Positions 16,115 to 23,630 of a stretch of DNA of 64,000 bases are shown in pieces. The position numbers and the translations under genes were made by a program. Numbering within the stretch: position 1 is the first letter of the stretch; the number at the start of each line of letters is the position of its first letter. The notes beneath the pieces are model-generated. The model had not been told where the DNA came from and searched no databases. It worked only from the letters and a program-made list of their open reading frames with translations. The stretch is from Verrucolacustris abundans (GTDB lineage: Bacteria > Verrucomicrobiota > Verrucomicrobiia > Methylacidiphilales > Verrucolacustridaceae): NCBI GenBank assembly GCA_965194535.1, contig OZ239145.1, forward strand, positions 682,001 to 746,000, in the 5' to 3' direction.

Positions 16115-17557
16115 TCAGAAAATAAAGGTCGAAATCGATCGGGGTAAGGCCTTGATATCGGTCGCTTTGCCTTTCATCCAGAAAGTGTAATCGAGCGGTT
16201 TGTCGGATGTATTCATGACGACCGCCACCAGAGAACCGTCAGGATTGAGGAAGGCGCTGGCCAGCAGGTCCTGCCGATTGACCGAGGTAGCGACTCGTTT
16301 TGCCCCAGGAAGAACAAATTTTGAAAAGTGTCCTAAGTAGTAGTAGGAGTTGGTGTACTGAATCTCCCCCGTTTTGGTGTTGGCATGGATCGGGGCAAAG
16401 CAGAAGTTACCGACGTGATTTGGGCCGCCCGTTTCGTCGAGTAAAACGTTCCAATCGGTCCAACCGACCGCGCCGGCGTTGAGGTCCCCCATGAGCGAGC
16501 GCCCATAGCGTTCACCCAAGGACCAGTCGGAGATGCGTTTCTGGTCAAATCCCTCTACGCAACCCTCGGTAAACAGAAGGTTGATGCTGGGAAAAGCTTC
16601 CTTCACGCGGCTGAGGTTTTCAAACATCATCGGGCTTCCCGTCCATGTTTCGTACCAGTGAAATCCCAATCCCCAGACGTAGGAGGCGGCCTCTGGATCG
16701 CTGAGAAGGACGCTGGCTCGTTGATAGATCAGGTCGCGGTTGTGATCCCAAGCGATAATCTTTTTTTCGCCTAGGCCGCTCTTTTTTAAAGTAGGGCCGA
16801 GGTGATTTTTGATGAAATCTCTTTCCTCCTCTGCGGTGTAGATGCAGGACTCCCACCGTTGCACGGCCATGGGCTCATTTTGTGCCGACAAGCCCCAGAT
16901 CGGAATGCCGACTTTTTCATACTCTTCGATCGTCCGAACAAAGTAGCGAGCCCAAGTTTCACAAAACTCAGGCAAGAGCTTGCCTCCTTGGAGCATCTTT
17001 TTGCTGTCTTTCATCCAGGCGGGAGGACTCCAAGGGCTGAGGTAAACAGGTAGGGGCTTGCCTGCGGTTTCGAGCGCAAGGCGGATCAGGGGAATCCGGA
17101 ACTTGAGATCAGGGGCGATGCTAAAGCTGGCGAGAGTGGTATCACCGTCTTGGACATAGGTGTAGCTCCCAGAGGAAAAGTCGCAGCTATGAATCGTGGT
17201 TCGGATCAGGGAGTAGGCAATTCCGTCTTGAGAAGAGAAGTATGCCCGCAGTATCTCCTTCTGTTTCTCCGGGGGGAGTTTGAAAAAGGTTTCGGCAGCC
17301 GCATCGGTGATTGCTCCGCCGAAGCCGAGGATGGTTTGAAAGGTCTTGTCGGGATCAAGAAATACACAGGCTTGGTTCTCGCGCGGTTGGGCATAGGCCA
17401 CCCAAGTTGGAGAGTTGGTTTCTTGGATGCGGAGTTCAGTCCTAGCGGCAGTCACATAGGCTTTAGGTTGCGCCGCAACGTAGGGGGCGCCTGTGAAAAT
17501 CATCCCGCAAGTCAGCAGGAGAAGAAAAAGTTGTCGAGGCGAGAGAATCGCAAGCAT
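16115..17557 (-). CDS. Secreted GH30 beta-glycosidase (glucosylceramidase / beta-1,6-glucanase type)
   Basis: 480 residues from the ATG at 17557, chosen because it places a signal peptide (LFLLLLTCGMIFTGAPYVAAQ) at the N-terminus; the longer frame to 17707 adds 50 unlikely residues. GH30 landmarks: ILGFGGAITDA (76-86), SPWSPPAWMK (174-183), acid/base Glu228 in AQNEPM, nucleophile Glu331 in LLFTEGC, and a GFHWYETW segment between. The family includes beta-glucosidases, beta-1,6-glucanases and xylanases; this sequence resembles the glucosylceramidase-like subgroup. The C-terminal beta-domain ends in a serine- and hydrophobic-rich strand. It is divergent from the GH1 gene and lies between two other beta-glucan-type genes. 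Confidence 0.87.
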   Translation of the reverse strand: MLAILSPRQLFLLLLTCGMIFTGAPYVAAQPKAYVTAARTELRIQETNSPTWVAYAQPRENQACVFLDPDKTFQTILGFGGAITDAAAETFFKLPPEKQKEILRAYFSSQDGIAYSLIRTTIHSCDFSSGSYTYVQDGDTTLASFSIAPDLKFRIPLIRLALETAGKPLPVYLSPWSPPAWMKDSKKMLQGGKLLPEFCETWARYFVRTIEEYEKVGIPIWGLSAQNEPMAVQRWESCIYTAEEERDFIKNHLGPTLKKSGLGEKKIIAWDHNRDLIYQRASVLLSDPEAASYVWGLGFHWYETWTGSPMMFENLSRVKEAFPSINLLFTEGCVEGFDQKRISDWSLGERYGRSLMGDLNAGAVGWTDWNVLLDETGGPNHVGNFCFAPIHANTKTGEIQYTNSYYYLGHFSKFVLPGAKRVATSVNRQDLLASAFLNPDGSLVAVVMNTSDKPLDYTFWMKGKATDIKALPRSISTFIF

Positions 17558-17716
17558 GTCGATACTTTGATTCGTGGCTCGCGAAAAGTCGACCCCGCGG
17601 AGAGTGACTACCCGAAAGAGTGAGAACGTGAAAAGGGTGCACCCGAGAAAGGCAAAGATCTTGACCGATGAAAATTGATTCTTGTTCTTGCCTGGGCGCT
17701 TGTCCAAGACAAGAGG
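17558..17716. promoter_or_regulatory. Divergent control region GH30 / GH1, with a small inverted repeat at the GH1 start
   Basis: 159 bp between the chosen starts. At 17699-17713 CTTGTC and GACAAG form a 6-bp inverted repeat around CAA, ending three bases before the GH1 ATG and overlapping its ribosome-binding zone. It could affect translation or be an operator half-pair. No strong promoter match was found. Confidence 0.4.
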
Positions 17717-19195
17717 ATGAATCGAAGGCAGTTGCTGAGTTCACTGGTCGCCACCTCTCTCATCTCTCCTTTGCGGCTTGGTAGTGTCCACGCGGCTGAA
17801 AGTGCGAAGGACATTCCAGATCCGAAAGCGCAAGAAAAGAAAAAGGGATTCCCGGCTGACTTTCTTTGGGGCGCAGCCACGGCTGCTTACCAGGTGGAGG
17901 GAGCCTATCGAGAGGATGGAAGGGGAGCCTCCGTATGGGATCAATTCTGTGATACCCCAGGCCGGATTCAGGAAGGGCATACCGGAAAAGTGGCCTGTGA
18001 CCACTATCATCGATTTCGGGATGACATTCAGCTGATGAAGAAGCTGGGGCTGAAGTCGTACCGATTTTCGATCTCCTGGACGAGAATTCTCCCCTCGGGT
18101 ACGGGGACGGTGGAGCCCCGTGGTCTCGACTTTTATTCGAAGCTGGTCGATACACTGCGTGAAGCAGACATCCGGCCCTTCTGTACCTTATTTCACTGGG
18201 ACTATCCCTCGGTGCTTTTTGGCAAAGACGGTTGGCGGAATCCGGAAAGCCCACGCTGGTTTGCCGAATACTGTGCCGTGGTGGGAAAGGCCTTGGGAGA
18301 TCGAGTCGAAGATTGGCTGACGCTGAATGAGCCGCAGGTCTTTGTCGCTTTGGGCCACGGGGCGGGGTTTCATGCGCCTGGGGAGAAGTACTCCATGGCG
18401 GATCAGTTAAAAATTGTCCGGCATGTCCAGTTGGCTCATGGGTTGGGTGTGCAGGCGCTGCGAGCGATTGGGGGAAAGCGGTTTCGGATCGGTTGGGCTC
18501 CCGTGGGTACCGTGCAATATCCTGCGACTTCGAATCCGGCGGATATTGAGATAGCCCAGAAATCCACCTATGGGTGCAGCGCCGGGAATCTTTTCAATAA
18601 TACGTTGTGGAACGATCCAGTGATTTTCGGAAAAGTTCCCGATGCCGCCCGTGAGACGTTTGGTAAAGATTTACCTCCGTACACCGATTCGGATCTCAAG
18701 ACGATGTGCCAACCGATGGATTTCTTTGGGCTCAACCTTTATCAAGGCACCCCAGTCATTCGTGGGCCGGGAGGCAAAGAGAAAGCGGTTCCTTTTCCGC
18801 CTGGAAGTCCCCGTACCACCTTTCAATGGCCCGTGACCCCTGAAAGTCTCTACTGGGTCGTTCGCTTTCTTTATGAGAGGTATCATTTGCCCGTGGTCAT
18901 CACGGAAAATGGAATGAGTATTTCCGATTGGATTGCAGAGGATGGAAAAGTTCATGACCCGCAGCGGATCGACTTCCTCAGCCGATACATCAAGCAGTTA
19001 AAGCGTGCCGTGACCGATGGGTATCCTGTCCTCGGCTACTATCACTGGACCTTATTGGATAATTTCGAGTGGGCGGAGGGGTATCGCCAAAGGTTCGGTT
19101 TAATTTATGTGGATTTCGAGACACAGGTGCGTACGCCCAAAGACTCGTACTACTGGTATCAAGAGCAGATTCGAACGAACGGCGATCTCTTGTAG
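17717..19195 (+). CDS. GH1 beta-glucosidase, probably Tat-exported
   Basis: 492 residues from ATG 17717. The start is chosen because it yields MNRRQLLSSL followed by a hydrophobic segment and AxA-like site (about 26), a twin-arginine-type signal; a TTG at 17675 would bury it. Retaining GH1 features: FLWGAATAAYQVEGA (49-63), acid/base Glu205 in TLNEPQ, nucleophile Glu397 in VITENGM, and the aglycone-side DNFEWAEGY motif near the C-terminus. Length matches the family. It hydrolyses short beta-glucosides, fitting a role in finishing oligosaccharides made by the neighbouring GH5 and GH30 enzymes. Tat export suggests that it folds before crossing the membrane, which is uncommon for a GH1 enzyme. 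Confidence 0.9.
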   Translation: MNRRQLLSSLVATSLISPLRLGSVHAAESAKDIPDPKAQEKKKGFPADFLWGAATAAYQVEGAYREDGRGASVWDQFCDTPGRIQEGHTGKVACDHYHRFRDDIQLMKKLGLKSYRFSISWTRILPSGTGTVEPRGLDFYSKLVDTLREADIRPFCTLFHWDYPSVLFGKDGWRNPESPRWFAEYCAVVGKALGDRVEDWLTLNEPQVFVALGHGAGFHAPGEKYSMADQLKIVRHVQLAHGLGVQALRAIGGKRFRIGWAPVGTVQYPATSNPADIEIAQKSTYGCSAGNLFNNTLWNDPVIFGKVPDAARETFGKDLPPYTDSDLKTMCQPMDFFGLNLYQGTPVIRGPGGKEKAVPFPPGSPRTTFQWPVTPESLYWVVRFLYERYHLPVVITENGMSISDWIAEDGKVHDPQRIDFLSRYIKQLKRAVTDGYPVLGYYHWTLLDNFEWAEGYRQRFGLIYVDFETQVRTPKDSYYWYQEQIRTNGDLL

Positions 19196-19240
19196 TCTGC
19201 CTTAACGATCTCCAACCCGAGCGATTCGGTAGGGGGGCGT

Positions 19241-19915
19241 CTACTCGGGCAAGCGAATGATTCCGCGGCGCAGACCAACGGTGACAGCCTCGGTGCGATC
19301 CCGAACCTTGAGTTTTGCAATGATGCTTTTCAAGTGAGCTTTGACTGTGTGTTCGGTGACCCCCATTTTATCGGCTAACTCCTTGTTGCTATCCCCGCCT
19401 ACCAGGCGTTGTAAAACATCCAGCTCACGCTCCGTCAGCTTATCTTTTCCAGCGTGAGCTTCCATTTTTTTGGCAATGTCGTCTGGAATCCAGATTTTTC
19501 CGCTGGCGACGGCTCGAAGTGCGGCGGCGAGGTCGTCCCCCGGGCTATTTTTCAAGATATATCCCACCGCGCCTGCCTCGAGAGCGGCATGAATCTCCTC
19601 GTCTCCTTGATGTGTGGTCAAGATTACTATCCGTGCTTGCGGGTCGATTTGGCGAATGGCACGGGTGGCCTCCACACCATCTTGGATGGGCATTCGTAAA
19701 TCCATCAGGACAATCTGGGGCTGAAGTTGACGATACATTTCGACTGCCTTTTGACCGTTCTCACTTTCGCCGACGACTTTGAATCCTGCGTCCGTACCTA
19801 AGAGAGCGCGAATTCCTGCCCGGACAACGGAGTGGTCATCCACAATGAGGATCGTGATGCGATCCGCTGCATGAGTGGCAGCGGAGGACTTTTTTTGAAG
19901 GAGGTTGGCTTTCAT
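19241..19915 (-). CDS. NarL/FixJ-family response regulator
   Basis: 224 residues. The receiver domain (about 20-137) carries the acidic pair in VDDH, the phosphoacceptor Asp72 in VLMDLRMP, a conserved Thr in ILTTH and the lysine of YILKNS. A LuxR-type helix-turn-helix follows (about 155-222): LTERELDVLQRLVGG, NKELADKMGVTEHTVKAHL. It would bind DNA as a phosphorylated dimer. Its start overlaps the stop of the histidine kinase gene by four bases (19912-19915), so the two are a cognate pair. Surrounding beta-glucanase genes are plausible targets, but no binding site is recognised. Confidence 0.95.
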   Translation of the reverse strand: MKANLLQKKSSAATHAADRITILIVDDHSVVRAGIRALLGTDAGFKVVGESENGQKAVEMYRQLQPQIVLMDLRMPIQDGVEATRAIRQIDPQARIVILTTHQGDEEIHAALEAGAVGYILKNSPGDDLAAALRAVASGKIWIPDDIAKKMEAHAGKDKLTERELDVLQRLVGGDSNKELADKMGVTEHTVKAHLKSIIAKLKVRDRTEAVTVGLRRGIIRLPE

Positions 19916-22038
19916 GAGGTGGAGGAGATTTCCGGCGAAAGTTCAGGTGAAATTGCAAGAGTGATGCGGACGATCGTGCCACGCGGGACTCCTTTTTCAA
20001 TCTGCAAAACCGCGCTAATCCGTTTGGCGCGTTCTTGCATGCCGCGAATACCAAAACCGTGCTGTGGGTCGGGCTGGCGGGCAGCCTCGGACATTCCAAC
20101 GCCATCATCCGTCACGCTTAGAATAATCTTTTCGGGCGACAGGATCATTTGTAGCCCGAGTTGGGAAGCCGAGGCGTGTTTCACTGCATTGGTGCCGGCC
20201 TCTTGGACGATCCGTAAAAGATTCTGTTTGAGAAAAGCCTCCAGCGGGGGCAAATCTCCCTGAACGTTGGCGTGAAAATCTAAGCCGGCCGAATCGGCGC
20301 TCTGTTTCAGAGCCCGGGTCATGGCCTCAATCAGGTCGAAGCTTTCCAGCGCTTGGGGAGTAAGATCCCAGATCGACCGGCGTAATTCGGCATGAGTCTG
20401 GGTAATACCCTCCTTGGCAACCTCCAGATGATGCTTCGCTCGCTCTCCGCCTGGGGGAATTAGAGCAAGAGCGGTTTTACATTGGAGCGAAAGTCCCACT
20501 AGCGACTGTTCTAATGTGTCGTGCAAATCCGCCGCCAAACGTGCCCGCTCGTTCAGAACCGCGTTGCGTTCCCGAATGTCCCCTTGAAGGCCTAAATTTT
20601 TGGTCAAGAGGTGGCGACCCCAAAGAGAGACGGCCAAAAGGACTAGAAGCGCGACCGCGAGGGCAATGGCAAGTCGGCGAGCGGTAAAGGGGCTGGCCGG
20701 GCGTAGAAGTGTGATGTCCGCCAAAGAAGGAACCAGAAGAAAAAAACCTTGGAAGGAGCCCTCGTGATCAGTCTGGGTGTAGCAGATTCCCTGAACTGCG
20801 ATCTGGCTTCCGATTTCAAAGCGGTCGGCACGTTTCTCGGGGTAGATTTGTGTGAACTCTGCCGTGACTACGCCCTCCGATGTTTTGACCGCCAAGGTCA
20901 ACGTGGTGAAGGAGGGGTTGAGCACGCTTGGCTTTTCCAGGATATTGACGAGTTGACCCTCGATCCGCGTCAAGTCGCCGTGAAGATATCCATCCCGCAA
21001 CTGTTGCACCGATTGGATGCTCTTAGGCACGACTTTCCCTTGGTTTCCTGTGGGAGAAAAAATCGCATCAACAAGGATCGGTAAACCCCGTTCGACAATT
21101 GGAAATCCAACCACCTCAATCTCATCCCCGATTTTTGGGGCAATTTCCTCAGCTAAGCGCACCTCGAGGCCGCCCGTGGCATCGCTCAAATACAGCGTGT
21201 CACCAGAGTGGAAAGTCACGATGCCCTGGATCAAAAACCGCCGGCCGGGTGAGTTGTCGATCGAGTATTGGGTGATCGATCGGATCGGGGTGGGGGGCGA
21301 GCCCCGCGGATTAGGGCTGGCAGGTTGGATAAGACGTAGGTCGTCCGAGGAAGATAGCCAAAGTTGAACGGAAACAAGACGCCGCAGGTTGTAGTTCATG
21401 CGTTTGGGAGTTGGCACTCCCGCGGTACTTATCTTGGCACCTAGAAATTTACTTAAGGGTGGCTCAAAGTTACGGGGAAGCATGAGATCGACGCGGCTCG
21501 ACCCCTCCACGAGGGCCAAAATCCACTGGGCGGCCTCTTTTCGGGCGGAGTGAACCCATCCCTGCACCTGAACCCTTTGCCCGTCCTCTGATCCTGTCAC
21601 GAGCTGCTCAATCGATACGCTTTTGGCAGGAGGCAGGGAAGAGGAACCCACTGCTTTCCAGAGGGGTCGTCCCACGATGGGGGCAAAAGCCCCAGGCTCG
21701 GTTACCCCCGTGACCCGGAGGAGGGTTCCAGGGGTTGGAATGGGCTGAACACGTGAGTCGACAAAAACACCTGCGGATGAATCTTGAATAAAAAATTGGC
21801 CATTCCATGAGGGGGCGGCTGCCGTGACAACACCCTGAATTTGAATCGGGAGATGCTGTTGGGCTTCCTCCTCTTTGAGAGAGAGGATCTGCTGGGCCTG
21901 CGTGATGGGGGGAGGCGGTGTTGCGAAAATTGCAAAAGGGAAAAAAAGCAAGGCCAAGCAAGAAAGGGCACAAAAGAAAATTTGCCTTTCCAAAAAAGAG
22001 AAAAAAGAGCCGCGAGATGATGGGAAGAAAAACAACAA
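19912..22038 (-). CDS. NarX-type sensor histidine kinase with OB-fold-like extracytoplasmic modules
   Basis: 708 residues, start probably TTG at 22038; no in-frame ATG is available near the N-terminus, so the exact start is uncertain. A hydrophobic segment (about 20-40) acts as signal anchor. About 410 extracytoplasmic residues follow, containing four similar beta-rich blocks near 62-130, 150-215, 265-330 and 350-430 (compare IQIQGVVTAAA, VQVQGWVHSA, FLIQGIVTFHSG, TRIEGQLVNIL), suggestive of tandem OB-folds. A second membrane segment is at about 454-473. The cytoplasmic part has HisKA_3 with His506 (LAADLHDTLEQS) and a HATPase domain (DDGVGM, GFGIRGMQERA). It is coupled to the response regulator gene. 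The ligand is unknown; the genomic setting suggests an oligosaccharide. Confidence 0.9.
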   Translation of the reverse strand: MLFFFPSSRGSFFSFLERQIFFCALSCLALLFFPFAIFATPPPPITQAQQILSLKEEEAQQHLPIQIQGVVTAAAPSWNGQFFIQDSSAGVFVDSRVQPIPTPGTLLRVTGVTEPGAFAPIVGRPLWKAVGSSSLPPAKSVSIEQLVTGSEDGQRVQVQGWVHSARKEAAQWILALVEGSSRVDLMLPRNFEPPLSKFLGAKISTAGVPTPKRMNYNLRRLVSVQLWLSSSDDLRLIQPASPNPRGSPPTPIRSITQYSIDNSPGRRFLIQGIVTFHSGDTLYLSDATGGLEVRLAEEIAPKIGDEIEVVGFPIVERGLPILVDAIFSPTGNQGKVVPKSIQSVQQLRDGYLHGDLTRIEGQLVNILEKPSVLNPSFTTLTLAVKTSEGVVTAEFTQIYPEKRADRFEIGSQIAVQGICYTQTDHEGSFQGFFLLVPSLADITLLRPASPFTARRLAIALAVALLVLLAVSLWGRHLLTKNLGLQGDIRERNAVLNERARLAADLHDTLEQSLVGLSLQCKTALALIPPGGERAKHHLEVAKEGITQTHAELRRSIWDLTPQALESFDLIEAMTRALKQSADSAGLDFHANVQGDLPPLEAFLKQNLLRIVQEAGTNAVKHASASQLGLQMILSPEKIILSVTDDGVGMSEAARQPDPQHGFGIRGMQERAKRISAVLQIEKGVPRGTIVRITLAISPELSPEISSTS

Positions 22039-22190
22039 TGAGACTATGGGTAGGGAAAAATCTCAGGCAAGCCGATTGCTGGATGGGGGGAAGAGCGGAT
22101 GCAACGGTTGCGCCAATCAGACAAAAGGAATTGGAGATTCCATCGATTCGTAATTCTTGCCAAGGTGCGCGGTTTCAACTCAAAACCTAT

Positions 22191-23426
22191 ATGATGCGAT
22201 TACTCGTTTTTGTGACTTGGGCAGGTCTCGGTTCCCTCTGGGCGGCCCCGCCCTCATTACCACCCCCCAGTCTGAAAGTGTCTGGAACCCATATCGTCAA
22301 TGAGCAGGGGAATCCGATCGCATTGCGGGGGGTGAATTTCGGCGGTTGGCTGGTGGAGGAGATCTGGATGATGCCGGTGGAGGGGGTTCCTCCCGCTGGC
22401 TCCTCTTTTTCCAAAGTGATCGACCACGCCAGTCTGTGGGAAACCTTCCGTCAGCGATTCGGGCAGGAGGGGGTTCTTCAGATTCGAAAGGCTTGGCGGG
22501 ATTGCTGGATTACGCGTGAGGATTTTGTCCGCGTCAAGGAGCTTGGGCTGAATTGCGTCCGCCTGCCGTTTTTACACGACTCCTTGGATGCGCCCGACGG
22601 CCTTTTTCCCCGAATCGATCAGGCCGTGACTTGGGCGAGGGAAACTGGCGTCTATCTGATTTTGGATCTGCATGGGACTCCGGGTCGTCAAAGTGGCCAG
22701 CACCACACGGGAAAATCGGATGAGGATCAGCTTTTTAAGGATTCAAAAAAAGTAGCCGAGTGTGAGCTGGTTTGGAAAAAAGTTGCCTCCCGGTATGGGA
22801 ACGCACCTGAGGTAGCGGCGTTCGACCTGATGAATGAGCCGATGGGGGCTCCGAATGAGTCGACTCTCTATCTCGTCTATGATCGGCTCTTGCGGGCGGT
22901 GAGGGAGGTGGCTCCAGCGAAACCGGTGATTATTGCGGATGGGTACAAGGGGATTGCGGGAATGCCCTATCCGGAAGTTGCGGGTTGGAAGCAGGTGATC
23001 TTTTCTCAGCACCACTACAACTTTGGGGCCAAGCAGGTGCGAGATCACTGGGGTCCGGTGGAAAATCTGATTGCGAAAATCGGATACGCCCGCTCCCGGC
23101 GAAATGTTCCTTTTTTTGTGGGGGAGTTGAATATTGAGCCCCACTCCAGTCAGGAGATGATGACGCGGGTCTTGGATGCCTTGGATGAGAAGGAAATTTC
23201 GTGGACGGTATGGAGTTATAAAGTCGCGATGAGGGGCCAAGGTGGGATGTGGGGGCTGTATCGGGGTAAAAAAGATCTTCCCGTTCTAAGTCCATTCACT
23301 GATTCAATATCGGAAATCGTAAAAAAGATTCAGGCGTATAAAACGGAAAACTTTGAGGCCTCGGCTATGAAACCTGCGTTACAGCAAACACGCCTCTATC
23401 AGAAGCCCATCAAACCAACCCATTAG
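22191..23426 (+). CDS. Secreted GH5 beta-glycosidase
   Basis: 411 residues from ATG 22191 (a second ATG follows at 22194). Both give the same signal peptide (LLVFVTWAGLGSLWAA); the frame is open back to 21918 but the upstream residues are strongly basic and unlike a leader. GH5 motifs: ALRGVNFGGWLVEE, NCVRLPF, LILDLHGTPG (156-165), acid/base Glu216 in DLMNEPM, nucleophile Glu312 in FFVGELN. It is shorter and single-domain compared with the GH5 at 12611-16030. It is transcribed away from the two-component system, so the 152-bp divergent region could carry a site for that regulator. No clear Shine-Dalgarno sequence is seen. Confidence 0.86.
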   Translation: MMRLLVFVTWAGLGSLWAAPPSLPPPSLKVSGTHIVNEQGNPIALRGVNFGGWLVEEIWMMPVEGVPPAGSSFSKVIDHASLWETFRQRFGQEGVLQIRKAWRDCWITREDFVRVKELGLNCVRLPFLHDSLDAPDGLFPRIDQAVTWARETGVYLILDLHGTPGRQSGQHHTGKSDEDQLFKDSKKVAECELVWKKVASRYGNAPEVAAFDLMNEPMGAPNESTLYLVYDRLLRAVREVAPAKPVIIADGYKGIAGMPYPEVAGWKQVIFSQHHYNFGAKQVRDHWGPVENLIAKIGYARSRRNVPFFVGELNIEPHSSQEMMTRVLDALDEKEISWTVWSYKVAMRGQGGMWGLYRGKKDLPVLSPFTDSISEIVKKIQAYKTENFEASAMKPALQQTRLYQKPIKPTH

Positions 23427-23630
23427 ACCAAGCCATTTTTTGGGCTGCTCCACCTATTCTGTGAATCGCAACATTGGGAATACATCTTCTCTTCACTAGT
23501 CTGGTTTCATGCTTTTATAAATATCTGTAAGTATTTAGCTAATAGATATATAGAGAAACTTAATCTCACTGATACCTTTCTACCCGAAAGAGCAATAGCG
23601 CGGGATAGGGGTGTGTGAGATATTCTTTAC
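23427..23630. promoter_or_regulatory. AT-rich leader upstream of the first PEP-CTERM gene
   Basis: 204 bp, AT-rich especially at 23511-23575. It must carry the promoter of the surface-protein pair that follows. TA-rich candidate -10 elements are abundant, so none can be singled out. No terminator with a T-tail is evident for the GH5 gene. Confidence 0.4.
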
